DNA of 17,337 nt from Flavobacteriales bacterium (GTDB taxonomy: Bacteria > Bacteroidota > Bacteroidia > Flavobacteriales > Flavobacteriaceae). The notes beneath the pieces were generated by a model that saw nothing but the letters and a program-made list of their open reading frames with translations, was not told the origin of the DNA and did not search any database. Positions within the stretch are counted from its first letter, which is position 1. The number at the start of each line of letters is the position of its first letter. This document shows positions 8,174 to 16,092 of this stretch, piece by piece. Where the stretch lies: contig JALWYR010000148.1 of assembly GCA_027003085.1 (NCBI GenBank), forward strand, positions 1-17,337. The letters are read 5' to 3'. A program made the translations under genes and the position numbers.

Positions 8174-9766
8174 TCACTCAAACTCCGAAATTTCCATCAA
8201 TTTGACCGAAGGGAAGTCGTTTTTGACCATTTCCACGGCAAAGGGCGAGTCGGCCAAGAAGACGGGCAGGCCGTCCTTGTCCTTGGCCAGGTAGCGCTGT
8301 TTGATGCGGAGGAATTCCTTGTATTCGTCGCCTTCGGGGTCGTCGGTTTTGATCCAAAAAGCTTTGTAGACATTTAGGGGTTCGTAGGAACACTTGGCGC
8401 CGTATTCGTGTTCCAGCCGGTATTGAATCACGTCGTATTGAAGGGCACCGGCCGTGCCGATGACCTTGCGGCCGTTCACGTTGAGCGTAAACAATTGGGC
8501 CACGCCTTCGTCCATCAGTTGGTCGATGCCTTTGTTGAGTTGTTTGGCCTTCATGGGGTCTTCGTTGTTGATGTAGCGGAAATGTTCGGGCGAAAAGCGC
8601 GGAATGCCGCGGAACATGAGTTTCTCACCTTCGGTGAGCGTGTCGCCGATTTTAAAATTTCCGGTGTCGTGCAGGCCCACAATATCGCCCGGATAGGCCT
8701 TGTCCACCACTTGCTTGCGTTGGGCGAAAAACATGTTGGGCGCCGCGAATTTCAATTTTTTATCGAGCCGGACGTGGTAGTAGGCCTTGTTGCGTTCGAA
8801 AACGCCCGAAACGATTTTTACGAAAGCCAAGCGGTCGCGGTGTTTGGGGTCCATGTTGGCGTGGATTTTAAACACAAATCCGGTGAATTGCGGCTCGTTG
8901 GGATAAACGATGCGTTTGTCGGCCTTTTTGGGTTGGGGCGGGGGAGCGATGTCCACAAAACAATCCAGCAGGTCTTGCACGCCGAAATTGTTGAGGGCCG
9001 AACCGAAAAACACGGGTTGGATTTCGCCTTGCAAGTATTTTTCACGGTCGAAGGCGGGGTAAATCTCCCGAACCATTTCCAGGTTTTCTTTCAATTCATC
9101 GATGGCATCCGAACCCAGGATGGCTTGCAGGTCGGGGTCGTCCAGGTCGGTGAATTCGTGCTTTTGTCCGACTTTCTGCTTGTTTTCGCTTTCGAAAAGG
9201 ATGATTTTTTGTTCCGGAATATTGTAAACGCCCATAAAATCCTGTCCCATGCCAATGGGAAAACTCAGCGGAACGGGTTTAAGGTGCAATTTTTGTTCGA
9301 TTTCGTCCATCAGGTCGAAGGCGTCTTTGCCTTCGCGGTCGAGTTTATTGATGAAAATCATCATGGGAATGTCGCGCATGCGACAGACTTTCACCAATTT
9401 TTCGGTTTGTTCTTCCACACCTTTGGCCACATCGATCACCACAATGGTGCTGTCCACTGCGGTGAGGGTGCGGTAGGTGTCTTCGGCAAAATCCTTGTGC
9501 CCGGGGGTGTCCAGGATGTTGATTTTACGGCCTTTGTAGTTAAACGAAAGCACGGATGTGGCCACGGAGATACCGCGCTGACGTTCGATTTCCATAAAAT
9601 CGGAGGTGGCGCTCCGTTTGATTTTGTTGGATTTAACGGCGCCGGCTTCTTGAATGGCGCCACCAAAGAGCAAGAGCTTTTCGGTCAGCGTGGTTTTTCC
9701 GGCATCGGGGTGGGAAATGATGCCGAAGGTGCGGCGTTTTTGTATTTCTTTTTCCAGGTCGGACAT
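8174..9766 (-). CDS. prfC: Peptide chain release factor 3 (RF3)
   Basis: A 530-residue GTPase that recycles RF1/RF2 from the ribosome after termination; the E. coli protein is about the same length. The GTPase motifs are all present near the N-terminus: G1 SHPDAGKTT (18-26), the effector region with RQRGISV (63-69), G3 DTPGHKDF (86-93) and G4 NKLD (140-143). The ATG at 9764-9766 gives the canonical MSDLEKEIQKRRTFGIISHP opening. It converges on the island's methyltransferase gene with a 14-base gap and is divergent from ppk1. Its 3' end is duplicated at the window start, and the reading frame here is complete, as expected when an element inserts at a gene's 3' end and restores it. Confidence 0.97.
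   Translation of the reverse strand: MSDLEKEIQKRRTFGIISHPDAGKTTLTEKLLLFGGAIQEAGAVKSNKIKRSATSDFMEIERQRGISVATSVLSFNYKGRKINILDTPGHKDFAEDTYRTLTAVDSTIVVIDVAKGVEEQTEKLVKVCRMRDIPMMIFINKLDREGKDAFDLMDEIEQKLHLKPVPLSFPIGMGQDFMGVYNIPEQKIILFESENKQKVGQKHEFTDLDDPDLQAILGSDAIDELKENLEMVREIYPAFDREKYLQGEIQPVFFGSALNNFGVQDLLDCFVDIAPPPQPKKADKRIVYPNEPQFTGFVFKIHANMDPKHRDRLAFVKIVSGVFERNKAYYHVRLDKKLKFAAPNMFFAQRKQVVDKAYPGDIVGLHDTGNFKIGDTLTEGEKLMFRGIPRFSPEHFRYINNEDPMKAKQLNKGIDQLMDEGVAQLFTLNVNGRKVIGTAGALQYDVIQYRLEHEYGAKCSYEPLNVYKAFWIKTDDPEGDEYKEFLRIKQRYLAKDKDGLPVFLADSPFAVEMVKNDFPSVKLMEISEFE
8200..8268. repeat. Right direct repeat inside prfC 3' end
   Basis: This segment of the intact prfC gene (codons for residues about 500-522) is repeated at bases 1-69 with two mismatches. 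It marks the right side of the inserted operon and probably contains, or lies next to, the recombination site. The repeat core is at least 69 bases. The left copy is cut by the window start, so the repeat may extend a further 26 bases to the prfC stop codon. Confidence 0.8.
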
Positions 9767-9795
9767 AGGTGAACGGGCTAAGATTTATCGAAGGG

Positions 9796-9803
9796 CAAAG
9801 ATA
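9796..9803 (-). promoter_or_regulatory. Candidate -7 promoter element of prfC
   Basis: On the minus strand the sequence reads TATCTTTG, an exact match to the Bacteroidota -7 consensus TAnnTTTG, about 30 bases upstream of the prfC ATG. A clear -33 TTG at the usual spacing was not found, so the call rests on the -7 element and its position. Confidence 0.5.
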
Positions 9804-9881
9804 GGGCTTTTGAACGAGAACGGCTTTATCCCGGAACCCTTACTTGGCAATGATTTTCAATAAAATTTGAAGGGAAATGCT

Positions 9882-9889
9882 TAATTTTG
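9882..9889 (+). promoter_or_regulatory. Candidate -7 promoter element of ppk1
   Basis: TAATTTTG matches TAnnTTTG exactly and ends 16 bases before the ppk1 ATG, which would leave a very short leader. No well-spaced -33 TTG is visible. A near-match (TAAAATTTG, one base too long) lies at 9861-9869 and may be the real element instead. Confidence 0.35.
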
Positions 9890-9905
9890 AACCGAATCAA
9901 CAACT

Positions 9906-11966
9906 ATGGCACGTAAACAAAAATATATCAACCGCGAAATCAGTTGGCTTTCCTTCAACGAACGGGTGCTCCAAGAAGCATCCGACACCAAGGTTCCGCT
10001 ACTGGAACGGCTGCGTTTTGTGGGAATTTTTTCCAACAATATGGACGAATTTTTCAAGGTGCGTTATGCCAAAATTCAACGCATCAGCCAAGGTAAAATT
10101 CCCGGCAAATCGCGGCACGAAATCCGCGAGGCCAAACGTTTGCTCAAACAAATCACCGAAATAGCCATCGCCCAGCAGGAAAAAATGCGGCGCGTGCGAC
10201 GTAAAATCATTGAAAAATTGCGCGACCACGGCATTTTTATTATCAACGAAAAGGAATTGACGGCCGCGCAAGGCGATTTTGTGCACAATTATTTTCTGGA
10301 AAAAGTAAGCCCACGGCTTTTTACGGTCATTTTAAACGATTTGCCCGAATTCCCCATTATCAAGGATTCGTCCGTGTATTTGGCCGTAAAAATGCACCGG
10401 CCCGATGGAGAAAATATTTACGGATTGGTGGAAATTCCTTCGGACGATTTGGGGCGTTTTGTGGTGCTGCCCGGCCGGGGCGACCGGCATTATATTATGC
10501 TCCTCGAAGATGTTATTCGCTATAATCTGGACGAAATTTTTAACCTGTTCGAATACGAAAACATCGAAGCACACATTATCAAAATTTCGCGTGATGCACA
10601 ATTCGACGAAGACACCGACAACACCAAAAGCATTTTGGAAAAGGTGGAATTCTACCTGCGTCAACGGCAAAAAGGTGAGCCCGTGCGCTTGATTTACGAC
10701 CGCGACATTGCCGACGACACCTTGGCCTTTCTGATGCGCAAAATGGGCATCGATGAATACGACAGTTTGATTCCCGGCGGGCGTATTCACAATCATCGCG
10801 ATTTTATGGACTTTCCCGATTTGGGCAAACGTGAACTTTTGTATGAACAACTGGATCCGTTGCCTATCCGTGATTTTTCGCTACGCGGCAGTATTTTGAA
10901 GCAAATCCAGGAAAAAGACCGGTTGCTGTATGCTCCGTATCATAATTATAAATATGTGATTAAATTTTTGCGCGAAGCGGCCTTGGACCCGCGGGTCAAA
11001 AACATCAAAATCACCATTTACCGCTTGGCCAAAAATTCGCAAATCGCCAATTCGCTCATCAATGCGGCCAAAAACGGAAAAAACGTAACGGTGCAAATCG
11101 AATTGCGGGCCCGTTTCGACGAAGCACGCAACATACAATATGCCGAAATGTTCAAGCAAGAAGGCATTCATTTGGTTTTCGGCTTTCCGGATATGAAAGT
11201 GCACAGCAAAATTTGCATCATCGACCGCGAGGACGAAGAAGGCAATATCCGGCACTACGGCTTTATCAGCACGGGGAATTTCAATGAAAAAACGGCCAAG
11301 ATTTATACCGACTACACTTTGTTTACGGCCAATCAGGAGGTTTTGCGCGACGTGAGCCGTGTGTTCGACTTTTTCGACCGGCCCTACCGCATCCCTAAAT
11401 ACAAGCATATCCTGGTTTCGCCGCATTATATGCGCCGGCGCTTTAATAGTTTGGTAAACGAACAAATTAAATTGGCCAAGCAAGGAAAGCCGTCGCTCAT
11501 CCGGCTGAAAATGAACAGTTTGTCCGATACGCGGATGATTGACAAACTCTACGTGGCATCGCAATCCGGCGTGCCCGTCCGCCTCATTGTGCGTGGTATC
11601 AACCGCTTGATTCCGGGCGTAAAAGGAATGAGCGAAAATATCGAAGCCATCAGCATAGTGGATAAATATTTGGAACACCCGCGGGCATTTATTTTCGGCC
11701 CGCCGGGAAAAGAAAAGGTGTTTATGGGCTCGGCGGACTGGATGCCGCGTAACCTGGACCGCAGGGTGGAAGTGGTAACACCCGTATATGATGCACAAGC
11801 CAAGCGTGAAATTATCGACACTTTCGAAATATCTTGGGCCGATAACCAAAAGGCGCGTATTTTCAATGCAGCGCAGGACAACCAATACCGGCGCACCAAA
11901 GGCAAACCCGTCCGCTCGCAGTTTGCCATTTATGCCTATTACAAAAACCAATTGGAAAAAAAATAA
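9906..11966 (+). CDS. ppk1: Polyphosphate kinase 1
   Basis: A 686-residue protein, the usual size for PPK1, which reversibly moves the terminal phosphate of ATP onto polyphosphate. It opens with the family's conserved region (INREISWLSFNERVLQEA, then a NNMDEFFKVR motif). The catalytic histidine sits in MKVHSKICIID (H433, matching E. coli H435). A second conserved histidine is in LEHPRAFIF (H591, matching H592), and both belong to PLD-like halves with the downstream FMGSADWMPRNLDRRVEV signature. It begins an apparent two-gene operon with yjbQ, 5 bases apart, and is divergent from prfC. The ATG at 9906 is chosen because the product then begins MARKQKYINREISW, directly into the conserved domain. 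Confidence 0.97.
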   Translation: MARKQKYINREISWLSFNERVLQEASDTKVPLLERLRFVGIFSNNMDEFFKVRYAKIQRISQGKIPGKSRHEIREAKRLLKQITEIAIAQQEKMRRVRRKIIEKLRDHGIFIINEKELTAAQGDFVHNYFLEKVSPRLFTVILNDLPEFPIIKDSSVYLAVKMHRPDGENIYGLVEIPSDDLGRFVVLPGRGDRHYIMLLEDVIRYNLDEIFNLFEYENIEAHIIKISRDAQFDEDTDNTKSILEKVEFYLRQRQKGEPVRLIYDRDIADDTLAFLMRKMGIDEYDSLIPGGRIHNHRDFMDFPDLGKRELLYEQLDPLPIRDFSLRGSILKQIQEKDRLLYAPYHNYKYVIKFLREAALDPRVKNIKITIYRLAKNSQIANSLINAAKNGKNVTVQIELRARFDEARNIQYAEMFKQEGIHLVFGFPDMKVHSKICIIDREDEEGNIRHYGFISTGNFNEKTAKIYTDYTLFTANQEVLRDVSRVFDFFDRPYRIPKYKHILVSPHYMRRRFNSLVNEQIKLAKQGKPSLIRLKMNSLSDTRMIDKLYVASQSGVPVRLIVRGINRLIPGVKGMSENIEAISIVDKYLEHPRAFIFGPPGKEKVFMGSADWMPRNLDRRVEVVTPVYDAQAKREIIDTFEISWADNQKARIFNAAQDNQYRRTKGKPVRSQFAIYAYYKNQLEKK

Positions 11967-11971
11967 GCCCG

Positions 11972-12391
11972 ATGCGCGTTTTACAGCAAGAAATTCGTTT
12001 ACCGGCCGTTCCTCGCGGTTTTCACCTGATAACCGATGCCGTGGAGGCGGCTTTGGAAGACTGGGAGCTGGATACCGGTGTGCTTCATATTTTTTTGAAG
12101 CACACATCGGCAGGGATAACGATCAACGAGAATTACGACCCGTCGGTAAGGCGGGATTTGGAGGCCTATTTCGACCGCATCGCTCCCGAAAACGAGCCCT
12201 GGTTTACCCACACGCTGGAAGGGCCCGACGATATGCCTGCACATATTAAAACTCAACTAACAGGCCATAGTGTGAGCATTCCCGTAACCCGCGGACAATT
12301 AAATCTGGGCACTTGGCAGGGAATTTATTTGTGCGAATTCCGCAACCGGGGCGGCGAGCGGCGTTTGGTGCTCACCTATGTGGGTTCGTAA
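11972..12391 (+). CDS. yjbQ: YjbQ / UPF0047 family protein
   Basis: A 139-residue protein with the family landmarks HTSAGITINEN, EGPDDMPAHIKTQLTGHS and LGTWQGIYLCEFR, whose His/Glu residues form the presumed active site. It is full length for the family. The E. coli homologue has weak thiamine-phosphate synthase activity in vitro, and databases name the family accordingly, but the physiological role is unsettled. It starts 5 bases after ppk1, suggesting co-transcription, and runs convergently into the XRE-family gene with 5 bases between the stop codons. Confidence 0.93.
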   Translation: MRVLQQEIRLPAVPRGFHLITDAVEAALEDWELDTGVLHIFLKHTSAGITINENYDPSVRRDLEAYFDRIAPENEPWFTHTLEGPDDMPAHIKTQLTGHSVSIPVTRGQLNLGTWQGIYLCEFRNRGGERRLVLTYVGS

Positions 12392-12396
12392 ACAAT

Positions 12397-12828
12397 CTAA
12401 GAATTGCGCCGTCGCAAAACTTCGAATGTGCCGTCGGGATAAACTTTGATGAGTTCGGTAAAGTTTCCGGTAGCGGATTGTTTTATTGCGGGCTTATCGG
12501 AAGGAGTATCGTCATCCGGTTCCGGAACCTTTTCGGTTTCGGATGATGCCAAAGGAATGCCTGCGGTCGAAAACAAATCGGCGGATTCACCGGAGTTTTC
12601 CTGCGGAGTGGGGGAGAAGGGCTCTCCCTTTCCCGTAAGTAGCCAACGTATGTTCATATCGGGAAAAGCCAATGCAAACCGGGCCAAAATATCGAAACGG
12701 GGCTTGTTGCGCCCCGAAAGCAGATGCGATACCGCACTTTTTTGAATATTCAACTGATGCGCCAAAGCCGAGGCGTCCAAATTGTAATGCCGCATCAAAA
12801 GTTGTAGTCGCGAGGCAAAATCACTCAT
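12397..12828 (-). CDS. XRE-family helix-turn-helix regulator
   Basis: A 143-residue protein. Residues about 5-65 form a Cro/CI-type HTH (LDASALAHQLNIQKSAVSHL, then LSGRNKPRFDILARFALAFP). A low-complexity acidic and proline-rich linker (about 70-120) follows. The short C-terminal segment IKVYPDGTFEVL resembles tails found on XRE proteins of Bacteroidota. The start ATG at 12826-12828 leads directly into the HTH. A perfect inverted repeat over the promoter suggests autoregulation. Targets cannot be deduced. Confidence 0.88.
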   Translation of the reverse strand: MSDFASRLQLLMRHYNLDASALAHQLNIQKSAVSHLLSGRNKPRFDILARFALAFPDMNIRWLLTGKGEPFSPTPQENSGESADLFSTAGIPLASSETEKVPEPDDDTPSDKPAIKQSATGNFTELIKVYPDGTFEVLRRRNS

Positions 12829-12838
12829 AATATACGTT

Positions 12839-12855
12839 TGTAATACAAAATTACA
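12839..12855. promoter_or_regulatory. Candidate autoregulatory operator of the XRE gene
   Basis: TGTAAT and ATTACA form a perfect 6-base inverted repeat around a 5-base spacer (12839-12844, 12850-12855). It overlaps the candidate -7 element, so a bound repressor would block transcription. A shared half-site TTTGTAATA recurs at 13064-13072. Confidence 0.4.
12846..12853 (-). promoter_or_regulatory. Candidate -7 promoter element of the XRE gene
   Basis: On the minus strand this reads TAATTTTG, an exact TAnnTTTG match 17 bases from the ATG. A TTG lies 24 bases further upstream (12880-12878), somewhat wider than the usual spacing. Confidence 0.5.
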
Positions 12856-13193
12856 TAAAAATTTCCATTAGTAAATTCAATTAGTGCAATTAATTCAATG
12901 AAACCGATTGACAAAATATTTTAGATTTCGAGCTTGGAGTAATACTTTAAAAATCATTTATAAATAACACATATTCAATAAACTAATAATAGTTAATAAA
13001 ATTATTTTATAGGTCGGTACATTGTGAATTAGAAAGAACCGGACAAGAATTGCGTAATAAACATTTGTAATATAGATATTTAATTGTAAAATTCTTAAAA
13101 GCTTTTATGATAAAAAAAACAAACATTTTTACTGTTAATTATGTGTAACATAAAAGAAAAAAGAAAAATACCGGGTTCGTCCGTATAAAACGA

Positions 13194-13225
13194 TTTGGTT
13201 GTATTTTAATAAATTTTTATATTTG
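13194..13225 (+). promoter_or_regulatory. Bacteroidota-type promoter of the Lrp/AsnC-family gene
   Basis: TTTG (13194-13197) and TATATTTG (13218-13225) are exact matches to the -33 and -7 elements, separated by 20 bases. This is the best-formed promoter in the window. Transcription would start near 13232, about 25 bases ahead of the ATG. Confidence 0.75.
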
Positions 13226-13256
13226 CATCGGAATAACTTTAAAACTATTGCGACCT

Positions 13257-13739
13257 ATGGCTCAAATTCATTTGGATCATATTGATAAGCAAATCCTGGA
13301 CATGCTTATTGAAAATGCCCGTACTCCCTTTACCGAAATAGCCAAAAAATTGGATGTTTCGGCCGGGACCGTTCACGTGCGTGTCAAAAAAATGGAACAG
13401 GCCGGCATTATCAAAGGTGCCTCGTTGTCAGTAGATTACGACAAATTGGGGTATTCGTTCATTGCCTACATCGGTGTTTATTTGGATAAAACCTCCAAAA
13501 CCCGTTTTGTTTTGGAACGCATGAAGGAAATACCTTATATTACCGTAGCGCATATCACCACCGGAAAGTATAACATCTTTTGTAAAGTCCGTGCCCGCGA
13601 CACGCAACACGCCAAGGATGTTATTTTCCAAATCGATGACATCGAAGGTATTGTGCGCACCGAAACCATGATTTCGCTCGAAGAAAGTATCAACGACAAA
13701 AAACGCCTGATACATCACATTTTCAAAAACGAAATTTAA
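13257..13739 (+). CDS. Lrp/AsnC-family transcriptional regulator
   Basis: A 160-residue regulator. The N-terminal winged helix (about 5-60) contains LDHIDKQILDMLIENARTPF and the recognition region IAKKLDVSAGTVHVRVKKME. The C-terminal RAM domain (about 65-150), which binds small effectors such as amino acids in this family, includes HITTGKYNIFCKVRARD and ETMISLEES. ATG 13257 is preferred over the in-frame TTG at 13248 because the family begins right at the HTH. It has its own strong promoter and probable terminator, so it is a single-gene unit. Its last codons overlap aroB's end, with the two stop codons sharing bases within TTTAAA. The effector and regulon are unknown; the nearby proline dehydrogenase is only a guess as a target. 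Confidence 0.93.
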   Translation: MAQIHLDHIDKQILDMLIENARTPFTEIAKKLDVSAGTVHVRVKKMEQAGIIKGASLSVDYDKLGYSFIAYIGVYLDKTSKTRFVLERMKEIPYITVAHITTGKYNIFCKVRARDTQHAKDVIFQIDDIEGIVRTETMISLEESINDKKRLIHHIFKNEI

Positions 13740-14800
13740 ACCGAAAATAATGTATGCTTGATAGCTTCCCGAATCTTCGATCCGGGAATTTTTTTATTAC
13801 AAACCGGCTGTCCGGGCGCTTGAAGTAAAACAAATGAAGGCTCGCCTCCGGTATTTTTTTTGTCATGTTTCATAGCCTCCATAATGCAATCCGTTATAGC
13901 GGTATCCATGCTTTCGGGAACGGGGTACACTTCCAACAAGCGTCTGACGATTTTACGGGCTATGGCCTTTTCCAATCCGGCAAACTCTACCGACAAGGCT
14001 GTTTCCACCGCCATACCCAAGGCCACCGCATAGCCGTGGCGCATAGGAATGCCGCTTTGCAAGGCGCAAGCTTCCAATGCATGTCCGACCGTATGACCGA
14101 AATTCAAAATTTTACGTTTTCCGGATTCGCGAAAATCGGATTGAATAATGCGCATTTTGATTTCTACCGAACGTATGATGTGTTCCATGAGCTTATCGGT
14201 CATTCTTCCGGCAGCCAGCCGGTTAATCAATTGCTCAAAATAAGCATAATCGGCAATGAGTCCGTGCTTGATCATTTCGGCAAATCCCGATTCCCATTCC
14301 CGGCGGGGCAGGGTGGCCAAATAACCGGGGTCAATGATAACTTCCCTGGGAAAATAAAAGGTTCCGGTTTGATTTTTAATCCCATTAAAATTAACGCCAT
14401 TCTTTCCGCCCAATGCTGCATCCACCATTCCCAAAAGGGATGTTGGAATAAAATACAAATGTAAACCACGTTTGTAAACCGATGCGGCAAAACCCACAGT
14501 ATCTGTTATAACCCCACCTCCGAGCGCGACAATAGCGGCATGACGATCCACGTGGGCGTACATTAATTTTGCTATAATATTTTCAACACTCCGAAGGGTC
14601 TTGCTTTCTTCCGTCAATTCCGGTAAAGGAATATGGATAAAATCGCGGTTTACAAATGTATTTCTAAAATGGGGCAAGCAGTGTTTTGACGTATTTTTGT
14701 CTGTTAACACAACCACTTGTGAATAATCGTTCCACCGGGTATATAATAAAGTTTTTAGTGCATCGGACGCAGTGCGGATAAATCGTACCGGATGAATCAT
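13736..14800 (-). CDS. aroB: 3-dehydroquinate synthase
   Basis: A 354-residue enzyme of the shikimate pathway that cyclises DAHP to 3-dehydroquinate using NAD and a divalent metal. Visible signatures are the NAD-binding GGGVITDTVGFAAS (94-107), PTSLLGMVDAALGGKNGVN (119-137), GFAEMIKHGLI (172-182), NFGHTVGHALE (233-243) and HGYAVALGM (255-263). The conserved Glu and His of the last three are the metal ligands. Length is normal. It is divergent from proline dehydrogenase with about 107 bases between the chosen starts, and convergent with the Lrp/AsnC gene with overlapping stops. Confidence 0.96.
   Translation of the reverse strand: MIHPVRFIRTASDALKTLLYTRWNDYSQVVVLTDKNTSKHCLPHFRNTFVNRDFIHIPLPELTEESKTLRSVENIIAKLMYAHVDRHAAIVALGGGVITDTVGFAASVYKRGLHLYFIPTSLLGMVDAALGGKNGVNFNGIKNQTGTFYFPREVIIDPGYLATLPRREWESGFAEMIKHGLIADYAYFEQLINRLAAGRMTDKLMEHIIRSVEIKMRIIQSDFRESGKRKILNFGHTVGHALEACALQSGIPMRHGYAVALGMAVETALSVEFAGLEKAIARKIVRRLLEVYPVPESMDTAITDCIMEAMKHDKKNTGGEPSFVLLQAPGQPVCNKKIPGSKIREAIKHTLFSV
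13766..13795 (+). terminator. Intrinsic terminator for the Lrp/AsnC gene, inside aroB
   Basis: A 10-base stem with one mismatch (13766-13775 with 13779-13788, TTCCCG paired to CGGGAA) and a TTC loop is followed by seven T residues. It lies 27 bases after the regulator's stop codon and within the 3' coding part of aroB on the other strand, where it encodes residues around KKIPGSKIREA. Confidence 0.75.
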
Positions 14801-14907
14801 AGGTCGGAATTTTGACTCACAAAGATGCTAATTTTTTGATTTGGCCGGAAATGTCATTTTCTAAAAACGCCCAATTTGCGTATTTTAGAACACAAAACAA
14901 GCTCATC

Positions 14908-16083
14908 ATGTTTACCAAAGATATTTTTGCCGACACCTCCACGGCATTTGCCTACAAGTCCGATGCCGAAATCGAAAAGGCCTATTGGTTGTTCAATATC
15001 ATCAAAAACGAACCTCTGGTCAAACTGGGCACTGCGGTTACCAATTTTGCGCTCAAATACCATTTGCCCGTCGAAGGATTGATTCGGTCCACCGTGTTCG
15101 AGCATTTTTGCGGCGGCATCAACGAAGAGGATGCGATGAAAGCCGTCGAAAAGTTGTTCCGCTACGGTGTTTACTCCATTTTGGACTATTCGGTCGAAGG
15201 GGCCGAAAGTGAGGAAAGTTTCGACCGGGCCTTTCGTAAAACTTTACATCTGATCAAATTAGGTGCACAGCGCAAGGAAATTCCGTTTGCCGTGTTCAAA
15301 CCCACAGGTTTGGGCGCTTTCGATATTTACCGAAAAGTTTCGGAAGGTGCCAAACTGGATTCAGGAGAGCAAGCGGCCTGGAATCGCATCCGGGAACGCT
15401 ATGACCGGTTGGCCCGTGCGGCTGCGGAGCATCAAGTCCCTATTATGGTTGATGCCGAGGAAAGCTGGATGCAAAAAGCCGTGGACGATTTATTGGAGGA
15501 TTTAATGCATGAATACAATCGTAAACAAGTATATGTCATCACGACTTTACAAATGTATAGAAAAGATCGGCTCCCGTATTTAAAGGATTTGTTGGAACGT
15601 GCCCGAAGCGGTGGTTACAAAGTGGGCATTAAATTTGTTCGCGGTGCATATATGGAAAAAGAACGTGAACGGGCCGAACGTTTGGGCTATCCGTCGCCCA
15701 TTTGCGAAAACAAAGAAGCCACCGACAAGAACTATAACGATGCCTTGCGCTTGATGATGGAGCATGTGGACAACGGACTGATTTACAACGGCACGCACAA
15801 CGAAGACAGTGCATTGCTTTTGGCCAATCTTATCGAAGAAAAGGGCTATGCACGCAACGACCCGCGACTGTGGTTCGGCCAGCTCTACGGAATGAGCGAT
15901 CATATTACGTTCAACTTGGCACGCTTGGGCTTTAACACGAGCAAATACATTCCTTTCGGGCCGGTCAAATACGTGATGCCTTATCTCATTCGAAGGGCTG
16001 AGGAAAACACATCGGTAACCGGTCAAACCACGCGCGAATTGGAATTATTGGCCACCGAACGAAAGCGTAGGAAATTGGATTGA
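14908..16083 (+). CDS. Proline dehydrogenase (FAD-dependent)
   Basis: A 391-residue monofunctional enzyme that oxidises proline to pyrroline-5-carboxylate with FAD as cofactor, the first step of proline catabolism. Its beta/alpha-barrel motifs are present: AVFKPTGLGAF, PIMVDAEESWMQ, YVITTLQMYRKDR, GIKFVRGAYMEKER (with R245), NGTHNEDS, FGQLYGMSDHITF and the C-terminal YLIRRAEENTS, whose R362 and R363 bind the substrate carboxylate. ATG 14908 (MFTKDIFADTSTAFAY) is chosen over an in-frame TTG at 14812 because the extra 32 residues look like translated leader. The partner P5C dehydrogenase is not in the window. It converges on the next gene with a 9-base gap. Confidence 0.94.
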   Translation: MFTKDIFADTSTAFAYKSDAEIEKAYWLFNIIKNEPLVKLGTAVTNFALKYHLPVEGLIRSTVFEHFCGGINEEDAMKAVEKLFRYGVYSILDYSVEGAESEESFDRAFRKTLHLIKLGAQRKEIPFAVFKPTGLGAFDIYRKVSEGAKLDSGEQAAWNRIRERYDRLARAAAEHQVPIMVDAEESWMQKAVDDLLEDLMHEYNRKQVYVITTLQMYRKDRLPYLKDLLERARSGGYKVGIKFVRGAYMEKERERAERLGYPSPICENKEATDKNYNDALRLMMEHVDNGLIYNGTHNEDSALLLANLIEEKGYARNDPRLWFGQLYGMSDHITFNLARLGFNTSKYIPFGPVKYVMPYLIRRAEENTSVTGQTTRELELLATERKRRKLD

Positions 16084-16092
16084 ACGGGATTA

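Larger units (their letters stand above)
1..8268. mobile_element. Candidate restriction/defence island inserted at the 3' end of prfC
   Basis: Bases 1-69 match 8200-8268 at 67 of 69 positions. The second copy lies inside the 3' end of the intact prfC gene. Everything between (70-8173) is a three-gene restriction/defence-type operon that is visibly more AT-rich than the core genes to its right. This is the layout left by site-specific or homologous integration at the 3' end of a gene: one copy keeps the gene intact and the other is left as a fragment at the far side. No integrase, transposase or terminal inverted repeat is seen inside. The left copy runs off the window, so the true left boundary is unknown and a further element may lie beyond it. 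prfC is an established integration target elsewhere (SXT/R391 elements use its 5' end). That this island moved as a unit is inference. Confidence 0.55.
12829..13193. other. Long AT-rich intergenic region, mostly unassigned
   Basis: This is the longest non-coding gap outside the GC-rich right end. It contains the XRE promoter and operator at its left edge and the lrp-type promoter just beyond its right edge. In between I see a perfect 12-base palindrome TAAAAGCTTTTA (13096-13107) and short AT-rich inverted repeats, but no tRNA, no open frame longer than about 15 codons with good context, and no clear terminator. A small RNA or distal regulator sites could be hidden here. Confidence 0.6.

Noticed and set aside
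8408..9772. Open frame of 454 codons on the plus strand opposite prfC
   Set aside because: It lies entirely antisense to prfC, whose GTPase motifs are unmistakable. The translated product is Phe/Val/His/Gly-rich and has no domain.
10881..12107. Open frame of 408 codons on the minus strand opposite ppk1 and yjbQ
   Set aside because: Shadow of two well-supported genes; no recognisable motif and atypical composition.
12404..12417. Short stem TTGCG/CGCAA between yjbQ and the XRE gene as a terminator
   Set aside because: Only five pairs and no T-run on either strand.
14812..14907. N-terminal extension of proline dehydrogenase from a TTG at 14812
   Set aside because: The added residues do not look like the family and overlap the expected promoter/leader; the ATG at 14908 fits homologous proteins better.
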